64,000 nucleotides of DNA from Diaporthe sp. PMI_573 (taxonomy: Eukaryota; Ascomycota; Sordariomycetes; Diaporthales; Diaporthaceae): contig JAJTUP010000113.1 in NCBI GenBank assembly GCA_021399435.1, forward strand, positions 62,001 through 126,000, written 5' to 3'. The number at the start of each line of letters is the position of its first letter. Position 1 is the stretch's first letter. Both the position numbers and the translations under genes were made by a program. Below the pieces are notes generated by a model. That model made no database searches and was not told the DNA's origin. It saw only the letters and a program-made list of their open reading frames with translations. Below are positions 1 through 10,890 of this stretch, piece by piece.

Positions 1-2
1 CC

Positions 3-467
3 AGGGCCCATGTCACCGAATCGCTTACTGTCACCCTGCATGACGGACAAATAGTACAAAGCCTGCTATCATCCTTTACCACTGGTACCGAGACTTTGAC
101 GATCAATCCAGATTCTTTTATAGAGGATCTCCGCCAGCAGATATCTTTGACAGAGCAGGCAAAGAAGGACGTAAACATGAAAAAGGCTGGGGAGTTGCGT
201 TCTATCCGCATGTTTCTGGGTGGCCTGATGGAAGCTACCGCAAAGGAGGAAGCCCTGCTGGAAATGAAGGAGAAAGACTACCAAGTTTGTGTCGAAAGGA
301 TTAATGAAATTGAGAATTCTTGGGGAGAAGATCAGATGGCTCGTCTCGCACACGAACATGTACGGCAGGTACAAGCACGCAAGGGAGTCAGGAAAGATAT
401 GGCCGTTAAGACAAGCAAAGTCGTCAAAGACCTCGATCATGGTATCAAAGAGCTCGAAATTACTTGA
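3..467 (+). CDS. C-terminal part of an unrecognised coiled-coil protein (5' end outside window)
   Basis: The frame is open from base 3 to the stop at 465-467 (154 codons), so the start lies outside the window. The product is rich in Glu, Lys, Gln and Arg, with heptad-like spacing of Leu/Ile/Met over about its last 110 residues, which suggests a long coiled coil. It ends in a Lys-rich stretch and the motif DHGIKELEIT. There is no signal peptide, membrane segment or catalytic motif. Similar helical regions occur in the N-terminal domains of fungal STAND/NLR-like proteins, but I cannot assign a family. The gypsy remnant begins about 250 bases downstream on the opposite strand. Confidence 0.5.
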   Translation, partial: RAHVTESLTVTLHDGQIVQSLLSSFTTGTETLTINPDSFIEDLRQQISLTEQAKKDVNMKKAGELRSIRMFLGGLMEATAKEEALLEMKEKDYQVCVERINEIENSWGEDQMARLAHEHVRQVQARKGVRKDMAVKTSKVVKDLDHGIKELEIT

Positions 468-715
468 AGCTTCGCTTCTGTGGGAAGTTTTGATATGGAA
501 GCAGGTGGAACGCGAGAAAGAGAGTCGGCTGGCAATACTCTATGGCGGCAGCAGCAGCTCTTCCTCAATTGAGAATTTTTCTGAATAGCCGTAACATGCA
601 GCAAAGACCGCAACTCTTGTGATTACTTGTCGGTGTGTATTTTATAGTGTTATAATAGGTAATAGGTAGGCTATATAGGTAGATACTGAGTAGGTAATAG
701 GTTCTGTATTTACTA

Positions 716-3335
716 CGAAGCTTGCCTCTGGTATGCAAAGTCATATGAGGGATCTTGTTCCGCCGGCACTCGTGGCAGTTGCGGATATACTTGCGTACCG
801 ATTGCTTTAGCTGTGGCCAGTAGTATTCTCGCTCCAGCATCTTAATAACCTTGTTCTGGCCTGGGTGCGCGAAGATCTTCGGGACATGTGCTTCTCAGAT
901 CAGGGCTATCTGCAGATAGTTGCCGCTATCTGTTGTCTTCTCTGGCACCCAAAGACGTCCGTCCCTCGAACCAAGTCCTTGGACTTGGTTTTCCCGCTTG
1001 ATAAGGTCGACTAGGTCTGCGCCCTGAGGGATATCGGCGTGGTCGGCAAGGTCAGCCGCGGCAATCACTTCGCGGTCCGGAACTGTTTCCACCTGCTCGG
1101 CAGGCTGGGCTGTGGGCGAGAGTCTTCCCTGAGGGATCAGGGCCATGGTCCTCTCTTCTCGTTCACGCGCCTTGACGGTAGGGAGGTCGACTGTCTTACG
1201 GGATAGAGCGTCGGCTGCGACATTCTCCTTCCCGGGGCGGTACTCGAATGTGATATCAAAGTTAGACAGGAAGTCTGCCCACCGAACCTGACGGGTCGAT
1301 AAGAGGCGCTTGGTCGAGAAGTACAGCAGGGCTTGGTGATCGGTCACCACAAAGAACTTTTGACCTTGGAGTTCTGGACAGAAATGCTCGAGGGTTTAAA
1401 CAACTGCTAATAGCTCCCGATCCTGGATAGGGTATGCTCTCTCCGCAGGAGTCATCGTCTTTGAGGCATATCCCACTGGCTTCCAGGTACCGTCATCCTG
1501 CTGTTGCCAGATAACACCCCGGTGGCGTTCCGGGAGGCGTCGGTCTCAACACGTGTTGGCCTTCCCGGTTTGAAGAAGGCGAGCACCGGTGCTTTACAAG
1601 CTAGCTGCTTCATCTCCTCAAAGGCTGTTCTCTGCTCAGGTCCCATCTCGAACGGGGCATCCTTCTTCAGCAGTCGGTTCAGTGGTTCTGCAATCCCACT
1701 GGCATGGTGGGTAAACATTCGAATATAGTTGCACAGACCTATAAAGGAACGGATAGCGGTCCGGCTGGTAAGGTCTTCAAACCTCCACTCGCTGATCGCT
1801 TCAATCTTAGCTGGGTCGATACTGATTCCAACACCGGCTTCCATCACAATACCCAGGTAGTCCACCTTGGACACATTAAACCGCGACTTCTTGATGTCGC
1901 CTTGGAGATCAGCTTTATGCAGCCTGTAGATGACTTCCTCGCAGTAATCCCAGTGTTCTTGTTCATCTTCGCCCGAGTAGATCAGCACATCATCAGCATA
2001 GGCGCTGGCGCAGAAGTCTAGGAGTTCGTGGAGCTGGTAGTTGATAAATTGCTGCCACCAGGCTGGGCCAACCTTTAGACCAAAGGGTAGGACTTTCCAT
2101 TGGAAGATACCTTGACGGGTGCGGAATGCTGTCAGGTATTCAGAGCCAACAGCTATACGGAGTCGGTGGAAGGCCTGGATGATATCAATCTTTGAAAAGC
2201 GGCGGGCGTTTCGGCAGTTAAAGATCGTTCCATTCAGGTCAGGCGCTGGGACAAGGCGGTTCTTAAGAAACTGGTTGCGCCAGCGGTAGTCGATACAGAA
2301 TCGTCGGTCTGGGGAATGCGGCTTTGGGACAAACAGTACTGGGGCTGCATCTGTTCTCATACAGCGCTCAATGAATCCCAGCTTCAGCAGCTTATCTGTC
2401 GTCTCCTTCTCTAATGGCAGGAACTGGACTGGTGTACGGTATGAGGGCGGACCGGTTGCTGGCAGCGGCCCCTCAAGCTCAAGGACTACATCGTGTTCAG
2501 GGCGGTGTGGCGGTAACGTGTCGGCTTCTTTCTTTGAGAAGAACCCTTCCAGGTGGGCTAGTGCTTTGGGGACATGGTCTCTCACAAATTGAACATGTTC
2601 CGGGTCTTCGTCAGCCGGGAACGGGATCTTCTTGCCGTCAAATGTCTTCGAGCTGCCCAGGGCGGCGAGAGTCACAGTGTTGGTATCCAGCTGACTGCTG
2701 TCAAACTTGATCACCTCTTTAGGTAGAGGTAAGTGCTGCCAACGCTTCCTGCGAGGGTCTGCCTCTAATCTTGTAGCAAGTGCGGAGATGACGGCTTCGT
2801 CCTCCACAGCTTCCATAGCCGAGGGGGCTGCTACCGCTTTGGGACTTTCGGTGGTTTTTACGGGCCCGCTGTTGGTCAAGTTTGGGCTTGGGACGTCTTT
2901 TCTCCAGGAGCGGCGCAGGACCTGATACTGCTTATGGGCTTTCTCCAGTTTCGCGTCGCGCCGGTCGGCATCTTCCTGGACCCCTGGGTCAATCAACCCG
3001 TCGGATAGGCAACAAGGCGGAAGCTGAATAGCGGGAGAGTACTTTGCCAGGGCTGGGAGGTCGTCAGGCCACACCATCCCTCTTCTATGGCAGTCCAGCA
3101 GGACATGCTGTCGTGCCAGCCATTCCATTCCGATGAAGACGTCATGCCCTGTTTCGGTGATCCAGAACTTCTGGTTTGGGAATCGACGTCCGTCGATTTC
3201 TAATGTGATCGTCATATACTTAACAATCCGTCCTGCTGGTTGCTTGCGGTAGTCTTGGAGCTGTAAAGGTTGATCCAATTGGGTCGTCTTGGCTCCGAGT
3301 TGCTTTCTCGCCCTGCGGGCGGCTTCTGGGCTCAT
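716..3335 (-). pseudogene. pol: Gypsy pol polyprotein remnant (protease-RT-RNase H-integrase N-terminus)
   Basis: The main frame (1452-3335, 627 codons) starts within a retropepsin-like domain already missing its catalytic Asp. It keeps the C-terminal protease motif HDVFIGMEWL, then a spacer, then reverse transcriptase with the active-site motif YADDVLIYSG near residue 440, and enters RNase H at VETDASRNATG. A frameshift near 1510 moves RNase H into another frame, and a TAA stop near 1394 interrupts that frame where a Gln codon is likely. The following piece (895-1350) carries VTDHQALLYF and the end of RNase H (PGKENVAADALSRK). A TGA at about 895 separates it from the integrase HHCC finger (840 downwards, CHECRRNK). 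The coding sequence then ends in AT-rich DNA. The protein cannot be made. Confidence 0.9.
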
Positions 3336-3438
3336 GGGTCTTAGGCGAGGTCTTTTTCGTCGGTCGCGTCGACGTGAGGGTTGGGTTCCGTATTTATTGA
3401 TCGCTCGGTCAGCGAGGGAATTGGCGAGCTTAGAATAG

Positions 3439-3639
3439 TGTCACGGCCAGCATGAGATGCAGCATGGGAGCTGGGTCTATTGGCGCTATCAACGAATATT
3501 CTAAGCTGAGGAGAGGAAAAGAAAGGGGAGAGCGAAGCTCTGGCGGTCCCTGGCTCGCGAAGTCTTGACGCGACTGTGGGGCTAAGGGTTAGGGTCATTG
3601 TGACGGCCAGGTGGCTTGCCTACCTTGGCTGCCGTCACA
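3439..3639 (-). repeat. 5' LTR of the gypsy element
   Basis: Read on the minus strand, the 201-bp LTR begins TGTGACGGCAGCC and ends GGCCGTGACA, giving the TG...CA boundaries of an LTR. Its second half closely matches the solo LTR at 13001-13211: a CT-rich stretch, then AGCTTAGAAT, then GCTGGCCGTGACA at the end. An 11-base word, AGCTTAGAATA (3507 down to 3497), is the exact complement of the sequence lying one base inside the element after the LTR (3427-3437), which is what a self-primed element needs. Confidence 0.8.
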
Positions 3640-4848
3640 AAAGGCAGGAGAGGGGGTCCTGAAAGGCAGGAGGGGGGGTTTTAAAAGGCAGGAGAGGGGG
3701 TCCTGAAAGGCAGGAGGGGGGGTTTTAAAAGGCAGGAGAGGGGGTCCTGAAAGGCAGGAGGGGGGGTTTTAAAAGGCAGGAGAGGGGGTTTTAAAAGGCA
3801 GGAGGGGGGGTTTTGAAAGGCAGGAGGGGGGGTTTTAAAAGGCAGGAGGGGGGGTCCTGAAAGGCAGGAGGGGGGGTCCTGAAAGGCAGGAGGGGGGGTT
3901 TTAAAAGGCAGGAGAGGGGGTCCTGAAAGGCAGGAGGGGGGGTTTTAAAAGGCAGGAGAGGGGGTCCTGAAAGGCAGGAGAGGGGGTTTTGAAAGGCAGG
4001 AGGGGGGGTTTTAAAAGGCAGGAGGGGGGGTCCTGAAAGGCAGGAGGGGGGGTCCTGAAAGGCAGGAGGGGGGGTTTTAAAAGGCAGGAGAGGGGGTCCT
4101 GAAAGGCAGGAGGGGGGGTTTTAAAAGGCAGGAGAGGGGGTCCTGAAAGGCAGGAGAGGGGGTTTTAAAAGGCAGGAGAGGGGGTCCTGAAAGGCAGGAG
4201 GGGGGGTCCTAAAAGGCAGGAGGGGGGGTCCTGAAAGGCAGGAGGGGGGGTTTTAAAAGGCAGGAGGGGGGGTCCTGAAAGGCAGGAGGGGGGTCCTGAA
4301 AGGCAGGAGGGGGGGTTTTAAAAGGCAGGAGAGGGGGTCCTGAAAGGCAGGAGAGGGGGTTTTGAAAGGCAGGAGAGGGGGTTTTAAAAGGCAGGAGGGG
4401 GGGTTTTGAAAGGCAGGAGGGGGGGTTTTAAAAGGCAGGAGGGGGGGTCCTGAAAGGCAGGAGGGGGGGTTTTAAAAGGCAGGAGAGGGGGTCCTGAAAG
4501 GCAGGAGGGGGGGTTTTAAAAGGCAGGAGAGGGGGTTTTAAAAGGCAGGAGAGGGGGTCCTGAAAGGCAGGAGGGGGGGTTTTAAAAGGCAGGAGAGGGG
4601 GTCCTGAGATAGAGGGGTCCTAAAAGGCAGACCCCCTCTCCTGCCTTTCAGGACCCCCCTCCTGCCTTTTAAAACCCCCCCTCCTGCCTTTCAGGACCCC
4701 CCCTCCTGCCTTTTAAAACCCCCTCTCCTGCCTTTTAAAACCCCCTCTCCTGCCTTTCAGGACCCCCTCTCCTGCCTTTTAAAACCCCCCCTCCTGCCTT
4801 TCAGGACCCCCTCTCCTGCCTTTTAAAACCCCCCCTCCTGCCTTTCAG
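3640..4848. repeat. 22-bp G-rich tandem repeat array with an inverted arm
   Basis: About 44 direct copies of a 22-bp unit run from 3640 to about 4606, followed by about 10 copies in reverse complement from 4631 to 4848, with a degenerate half-unit between them (4607-4630). Each unit has the core AAGGCAGGAG, a run of five to seven G, and a 4-base spacer that is either TTTT or TCCT. The two spacer types often alternate, giving a mixed higher-order pattern. Each unit has several G-runs on one strand, so G-quadruplexes are possible, and the inverted arms could pair as a hairpin with a stem of about 220 bp. No coding sense is apparent. Confidence 0.95.
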
Positions 4849-5324
4849 TTACTCCGGGCCTTAGAAGCTCGTCCTTTTATGCAGCAGATATTACCAATAA
4901 CAATCTCCTACCTGACGGCACAGGCGGGGCCTACACCTTTTCGTTTGACGATGTTGATGTCGCTGGGGAGAATGAGGCTGGACTTTCTACTGTCAACAAA
5001 TTTAGCCATTCAATGTCTCAGGAGTGTCGTTCTCCGCCTCTTGGAACGAGACATGCTGTCTTCAGGTATCCGAAATTCCTCTACAGAATGCAAACTTTTC
5101 GGCCAGATCATAACCCCAAAGAAAAACGCCGGTTCGCCTTCATGCCATTGTATAATCGTCAAATGCCCGCTTCCCACAGGCGCTCAGAATCTCTCCTTCA
5201 TTCTGGCCGACACCGTCCTCAGGCCGTTGTAGACCTTGCCTGGCGGCTTTCCGAGGATCAGGCTGAGGATGGACTCACGGGCGATCCTCGTGTTCTTGTA
5301 GGTAGTAGGTCGGTACTCAGATGA
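4848..5324 (+). other. Open frame beside the repeat array, possible exon remnant
   Basis: Immediately after the inverted repeat arm one frame stays open for about 160 codons, with a natural-looking composition that includes TFSFDDVDVAGENEAGLSTV. The first ATG is at 5013. The 3' half overlaps the opposite-strand kinase-like pseudogene, so that part may simply be an antisense shadow. I do not recognise a domain. It could be the tail of a gene cut by the repeat array. Confidence 0.2.
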
Positions 5325-5945
5325 GTCGTCCGGCGACACCGTTCGCTCGTCTCGGGGGATGGAGCGTAACGTGCTTTCGAAATCTACAGTCCATGTCTTC
5401 AGCCCCTTCATGGCCTTGCCGCGTTCCTCCTGGCCATGTCCACGGCGTTCGCCAGGCGAACCCAGTGCCATGAGCGTGAAGGCTAGATACTGGGCGACTG
5501 CTGTGCAGAGGTGAGCGTTTTCCGGATGTGCCAGAACCTCCGGGACAGGCTCAGCAAGGTGATATTGAAGTCTTTGGGGATAGTCCCAGTCAATCTTGAA
5601 GAATATAAAGGCTTCGCCGGTGGTCAAAACCCCATGCTCGAGGCCGCTTTCGATCATGTAGTGGTACGTCTGCGTTACGGCGGCCGCTGTCAGCCTTTCC
5701 GCGTTGTATTGGAATCGCGCTTTGGTATCCGTTGATATCGGGAGTGAAAGACGAGATGCGTGTTGGATAGGCTTGGTTTCTCCGACTACATAAAGCTTTG
5801 CTGGCTTTGGAGAAGAAACCGGATATTCGCGTACCCAAAAACAGCTTCTGCGTACCCTTTTCTGCCTAAGCGTGCAGCCCCATGTGCCCGAATTTAAGTT
5901 GACTATGGGCTCGCCATACAAAACACTAATGTGCTTGACTATCAT
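5184..5945 (-). pseudogene. Fungal kinase-like (FunK1/PKL-type) protein, truncated
   Basis: 253 codons. From about residue 60 the translation follows the conserved N-terminal region of a large fungal family of protein-kinase-like proteins: a stretch with TQTYHYMIESGLEHGVLTTG, then GEAFIFFKIDWDYPQ, then YHLAEPVPEVLAHPENAHLC followed by TAVAQYLAFTLMALG. In the family this segment precedes the ATP-binding and catalytic lobes. Here the frame ends about 100 residues later and no HRD or DFG-like motif follows before the repeat array, so the catalytic half is gone. The first 50 residues look unrelated and may be non-coding. Identification is from recalled family sequence features. Confidence 0.6.
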
Positions 5946-7432
5946 CTCTCATTATGCATGGTTTTTCACGGCACGATATGGCTTCTTCGGCGAGAACTTG
6001 CTTCCTCGGGCGAGGTCTCGCTTCCTCAGACAAGTCGCTTCTTAGATAAGATGTCGCTTCCTCAGAGATATCGCTTACTACTGTACCTTGAGACCCAAGT
6101 AATCAGGGAGCTCTTCCATCGCTGCGGCCACAATAACCTATGAGTTTTATTAGCTAGGGTATGTTTTCAATACTGAATCGATTGATCATGACGACGATGA
6201 TACGGCTTTCATGAGTCGTTGGTGGGTGGGTGGTTGAACAGATCTGCATGTGCTTCGGATCTGCCATGAAGGCAACGGTAATCAAGTTGCTCAATGAACA
6301 CAAATCTAATATCTCAGAGATACTTATAAAGGACAAAATCTAGATTCTGAACGCCATCGGATCCTAAGAAGTCCGGAGCAATGCTGTCGCAGACTGGTGT
6401 AAAGTACCATTCGAAGAGGAGAGTAGATTCAAAGGGAGGCAAGAGTGAGGTACAGTATAAATACAATAACATCAATCCCATCTAAAAGTGTATCCCAGAA
6501 AACTGATTTGGCATTTTATTCATAACCACCTAGCAGTACGTACAGTACTTGTACTATACTGTAGTTGAAATTGATGACAGTATCTGTGTACACGGAAGCG
6601 GATGGACAAAAAGGAGTGTGTCCCCCGCCTGCAATCGTCCTTCGTGTTCCCCTCTTCTCTCACCTGTCATCACCCGCTTGCAGGCCACGCTTGCACTACA
6701 TTTTAAACACCCACCCACCCACTCCTACGAAGACAAAGTGGAGGAAAATGTCTTGGCGTTTTTGGAATAGATATATGCTTTTTTAGATAGGGGCCGTCCC
6801 TGGGCTGTGCCCAGCCACAGTCGGCACGAATCACCGTGCCGGGCCACACACCAGCAAATTTGCGGGCAGTGGCCTCCCAGGGATTACCCGCTGCACGGCC
6901 AATAAAGTTGATTGAAACCCTCATGAATGTGCAGTGCAGTGGCAAGCAGATGTAATTTAGTGGGTATATGTACTTAACAGAAGGTGTGGCGGAATATTTG
7001 TCCACCCGATGCAGCTATCCACGACGCCAGATGCTGGTATCCTGGTGTCTAAACAGACCCGCTGTGGATTCTTCCGTGTGGCATTCAAATAGTATCCGAC
7101 AATCTCCTCTGCGTCTGAGATTATACCCCAAAGAATTGATTCGCACCTAAGTGAGGGAAGTCCTGCTGGGTACATTTGATTGAGCAGCAGGTTGGGATTT
7201 GAAAGGCAAAGTGTGAGAAGAACTTGGCAAGGTGACGAGGCATCGGCACCGACCTGCTGCCTCTCTGACCGCCGCCCCCGACAGTGAGGATGAGAAACAC
7301 GGCGTCCCAAGTATGTCGCCATGGCATGTGTCTCCCACGCTTTTCAGCATCACCATTCGGTGCCTCTAGCCTGCCTGCATCAATGTATTATCATTACATT
7401 CCCTTCCTAACCTCTCGAAGCCCTTAAACAAA
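5946..7432. other. Intergenic, no gene recognised
   Basis: Short open frames on both strands here are small, overlap each other and show no recognisable domain. Near 5980-6065 the words GCTTCCTC and CTTCTTCG recur as a weak local repeat. No tRNA, rRNA or transposon terminus was seen. Confidence 0.5.
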
Positions 7433-7513
7433 ATGGATTTCAACTATCTCTCCTTCCATTCTGTTCCTTACTACACGACTGTCTAGAATGACCAGTATGC
7501 TAACCCACAACAG

Positions 7514-9020
7514 TTGTTCGAGGATCTCCCTCACAAGGTGCAGGGTGTCTTTTCGGACCAGACCAATCTGCAAGTCCAGGCTACCAACTGGATCCGAGAG
7601 CTCTTGTGTGAGGAGCGCAACCCCCCTACCGAGGAGGTCATCAACACCGGTGTCGTCGGCCGTTTCGTCGAATTGCTCCGATCACCTCACACCCTCGTGC
7701 AGTTCGAGGCTGCGTGGGCCCTCACCAACATCGCCTCGGGCAGCGCTGCACAGACCCAGGTCGTTATCGAGGCCGGCGCCGTCCCCATCTTTGTCGAGCT
7801 ACTCGCCAGCCCAGAACCTGATGTCCGCGAGCAGGCTGTTTGGGCCCTCGGAAACGTTGCTGGTGACAGCCCGCAATGCCGCGACTATGTCCTGAGCTGT
7901 GGTGCTCTGAAGCCTCTGCTAGCTCTTCTTGATGACAGCCGCGAGCTCAGCATACTGCGCAACGCCACCTGGACCCTTAGCAACTTCTGCTGCAAGACCC
8001 CCCAGCCAGACTGGAACACAGTGCGTTTGAATCTGCCATCCTGGCACCCACTCCAGACCAAGCCTTCAGCTAACATAGTGCCGCAGATTGCTCCTGCCCT
8101 TCCCGTGCTGTCCGAGCTGGTCTCTTCTGTGGACGATGAGGTCCTGATCAATGCCTGCTGGGCTATCTCCTACCTGTCCAACGGATCCAACGATAGGATT
8201 CAGGCCGTTATTGAAGCCGGTATCCCCCACCGTCTGGTCGAGTTGCTCATGCACGACTCCACCTCTGTGCAGAGTCTCGCGCTGCGCTCTGTCGGAAACA
8301 TTGTCACCGGTGACAACGTCCAAACCCAGGTCATCATCAACTGCGGCGCCCTGCCCTGCCTACTGTCCCTCCTGGGTTCCAACAAGGACGGCATCCAGAA
8401 GGAGGCGTCCTGGACGATCTCCAATATCACCGCCGGCAACTCAGCCCACATTCAGGCCGTTATTGACGCGAACATCATCCCGCCTCTGGTTCACTTGCTG
8501 TCCAACGGTGACCTTAAGACACGCAAGGAGGCTTGCTGGGCTATCAGCAATATTACTAGTAGAGGTCTACTAAATCCCGACCAGATCTGCTATGTCGTCG
8601 CTCAGGGCTGCATCAAGCCTCTGTGCGACCTTCTCGGCTGCCCAGACAGCAAGATCATCCAGATCGCTCTACACGGCCTCGAGGGCATTCTTAAGGTTGG
8701 CGACGTAGACAAGCAGGCTGCCGGTGACACACCTGACGCCATCAACCGCTACGCCCTGTTGATTGATGAGTGCGGCGATATCAAGAAGATTCACAAGTGC
8801 CGGACCAACGCCAACGAGGAGATCTGCGTAAAGACCTACAACATCATCGAGAAGTACTTCTATGATGAGGATAATAAAAGCGGAGACGGTATGGCAGAGG
8901 CACAAGGCCCCAATGGCACCTTCGGCTTTTTGCGCTGGTGCCAACGGTGGTCAAGGCGCCGCGCCTTTTAAGTTCACCAACGGCAACGAAAATGAGTCTA
9001 TGGTGGACTTGATGTGCTAG
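7514..9020 (+). pseudogene. Importin subunit alpha (karyopherin alpha) paralogue lacking the IBB domain
   Basis: Importin alpha binds basic nuclear localisation signals through armadillo repeats and binds importin beta through an N-terminal IBB region. The ARM array is clear and close to fungal SRP1/Kap[44 protein letters not shown] and [12 protein letters not shown] keep the W...N pairs that hold the NLS. A 66-nt intron with GCTAAC branch point (8021-8086) lies between DWNT and IAPALPVL and happens to contain no stop. The exon opens with TTG directly after a CAG (7511-7513) preceded by GCTAAC, so a 3' splice site is likely there. No Arg-rich IBB exon is visible upstream; a 30-nt exon from the ATG at 7433 is only a guess. 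Near 8930 an extra base shifts the frame; the other frame continues the C-terminal tail to VDLMC at 9018-9020. I infer a decaying paralogue. Confidence 0.8.
8021..8086 (+). other. Intron in importin-alpha-like gene
   Basis: 66 nt from GTGCGT to GCCGCAG with a GCTAACA branch-point sequence 14-20 bases before the acceptor. It falls in frame without a stop, so an ORF caller would read through it and insert 22 foreign residues between the highly conserved DWNT and IAPALP. Confidence 0.85.
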
Positions 9021-9211
9021 CAGCCAGATACTGCCCGTTGTCGGATACACAGAATGTCACCCTCAATTGACGACGCAGCACAGGACCAAGATAACTGCCC
9101 ACCCTATATTCACATCACACAGAGGCGTTTATTGAGGTAATTTGGAGGGCGCAAATTGAAGCTGCCGGGAAACCAAAAGATAGCGACGCTCTAGAAGAAT
9201 GGAAATATATA

Positions 9212-10197
9212 TCAGATGAAAATGGTCTTAAGATTCAGGTCATTGGCTGCAGTAAAGCTAATCATGTTAAGTGCAATATAGAGAGCCTCAAGCTTTGCAT
9301 TCTTCTTGGTTGCGTTGACCCACGTGACAGTGTTCCAGGGCGAAATGGGGTGGAAGAACACAGCAGCTCCCGCCTGTCTGTCCTTGTAGATGATGCTTTT
9401 GACGGAGATGATGAGGGTGTGGGGATCAGTGTGCAGATGTCTAGTGGAGGGGTTGACACCTTGGAGGTGCACAACCTTCCTGTTGGAGTTGTAGTCCAGC
9501 AGAAAGTCCATGTCCATTGCTCGGTGCTTCAGGCTGTTCTTAGGGTCAAACATGCGGGTTATGGGCTGGCCGTCAGCGTCAATCGCGGATCCGTCTCAGA
9601 GGGTCTGAATGCGGTCCTGAGACTCTGACAAGTCGTCGAGGCCATCAATCTGGCATATGAGTTGGTTGTACTTGGTACTGCCTCGCTGCACTGGAGAGCC
9701 GTTCTCTGCGATCTTCACAGTCTCAGGGGTGTACAGAGTCGAGGGCGTGGTGAAGACAGACGCTCTGATTTTGAAAACGGACTCGGCCTTGTTGCTGCTG
9801 GGCGACATGGGGCCTAGGGAGCATTGACGGTGTCGCAGTGCATTTGCGCACCATCCAGCTGAGAAATGCTGTTGGTCTCGTCATCGTGGTCCACAACGGG
9901 ATCATCAAGGGAGTCGATGTTGTGGAAAGCGGCAAACTCCAGCAGGCGCTCCTTCAACTCGGGGACGGTCCAATCTTCATCATCAGCCATTGACTGGAGC
10001 TTCTTCTCGCTCCAATTGTCGAACATATGCTTACGCATCTTGTCGGTAATTCGATAGGCCATCATGATGGCGACCGAGGGTGAGATTGTCGCTGAGTAAG
10101 CTCTACGGGATGGCGCACTAACGCATAGAGCGGAAAAGCCTTTTGGGTCATGAAACAGTCCTGGCGAAGGTCCGGCCCAATTCAACGCGGTGGGCAA
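9212..10197 (-). pseudogene. Decayed RNase H-like gene
   Basis: Three minus-strand pieces read as one gene. 9814-10197 starts with a basic, Ser/Ala-rich stretch like a mitochondrial leader, followed by a helical, acidic region. 9596-9808 and 9212-9553 share one frame, separated only by a TGA at 9596-9598 followed by DGSAIDADGQPI. The last piece has IIYKDRQAGAAVFFHPISPW and then LEALYIALNMI, which resembles the fungal RNase H1 fold segment (xYxDG...GAGVFFGP...RAELxAxxxAL), but the catalytic Asp and Glu positions look altered. A frameshift lies near 9810. Most likely a dead copy; the RNase H assignment is by eye. Confidence 0.4.
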
Positions 10198-10890
10198 AGG
10201 TGGTCGACGTCGTGAATTCTAGTATTTAAAGACGCATAACCAAGATACAAGACTTGGGTTTCTTACCTATGAGGTTCATTCGAATATAGTAGTTAATGCT
10301 TTTCATTTTCACATCTCGCTAGCATAAAGAAGTCAAGAGGATCTACTAACCCCGCTAATGGCTTTGTAAACCGACGGAAAGGTATTAGTTACACTTCTTA
10401 GTCTAAATTTCAATCTTTAAATAAAGGGGCTTTAAGTGTAATTCATTATATGCGCTAGGCACAATGGTCACACGACGTGGTAGGGAAAGTAGTCTCGGTA
10501 TTACGGGTAGGTAGGTCTTTATGAATCTCAAAGAAGTTGTGTCTTTCCACTTGCTTCTACACTACTTTACAATACTTGAAACCAAATCAGGGGTTATGGC
10601 CACTGATCCGTTTCCTAATTTAGCAAAGGTAGTAAAACAGACACTCGACGATGCGGAGTTAAGGTTCTTCACATTACAATGTAAAAAGGTAATTAAAATT
10701 CCACATTGTACAGTCTAAGTAGCTTCCGCTTTTGCAACATTTGTCGGATTTTTAAAAGTGTCCCACCTAGTGCCATTTTGCTTGATTGGTATAGACTACG
10801 GCCTGGCTCTGAGATTCACCCCAGACTTAGCAGAGGACAAAGCTGAGTCCACAGCTCGCCGGCTAGGCGGCACTGTCAACTACGCCAGTC
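10198..10890. other. AT-rich intergenic region
   Basis: Noticeably richer in A+T than its neighbours. One 65-codon open frame (10521-10718, +) has no recognisable feature. No other element seen. Confidence 0.5.

Larger units (their letters stand above)
716..3639 (-). mobile_element. Truncated Ty3/Gypsy LTR retrotransposon
   Basis: Minus-strand element: LTR (3439-3639), then the remainder of protease, reverse transcriptase and RNase H, and the H2C2 zinc finger of integrase. The integrase core, the 3' LTR and almost all of gag are missing. Recognisable integrase sequence stops near 716, where AT-rich sequence with repeated TAGGTAATAG words (590-715) begins. The 5' LTR lies directly against the 22-bp repeat array, so the element either inserted at the edge of that array or the array expanded beside it. 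Only a few disabling changes are visible, so it is not heavily mutated. A probable self-priming signal places it with Tf1/sushi-type elements. Confidence 0.9.

Noticed and set aside
1704..2710. Plus-strand open frames of 70-105 codons opposite the gypsy pol
   Set aside because: They lie wholly inside the minus-strand RT/protease coding region and have no domain; antisense shadows.
3640..4848. CRISPR array
   Set aside because: Contiguous 22-bp repeats without unique spacers, in a eukaryotic genome; it is a minisatellite.
6780..6960. Possible tRNA or structured RNA near GGGCCGTCCCTGGGC
   Set aside because: No cloverleaf with conserved T-loop GTTCRA or matching acceptor stem could be drawn.
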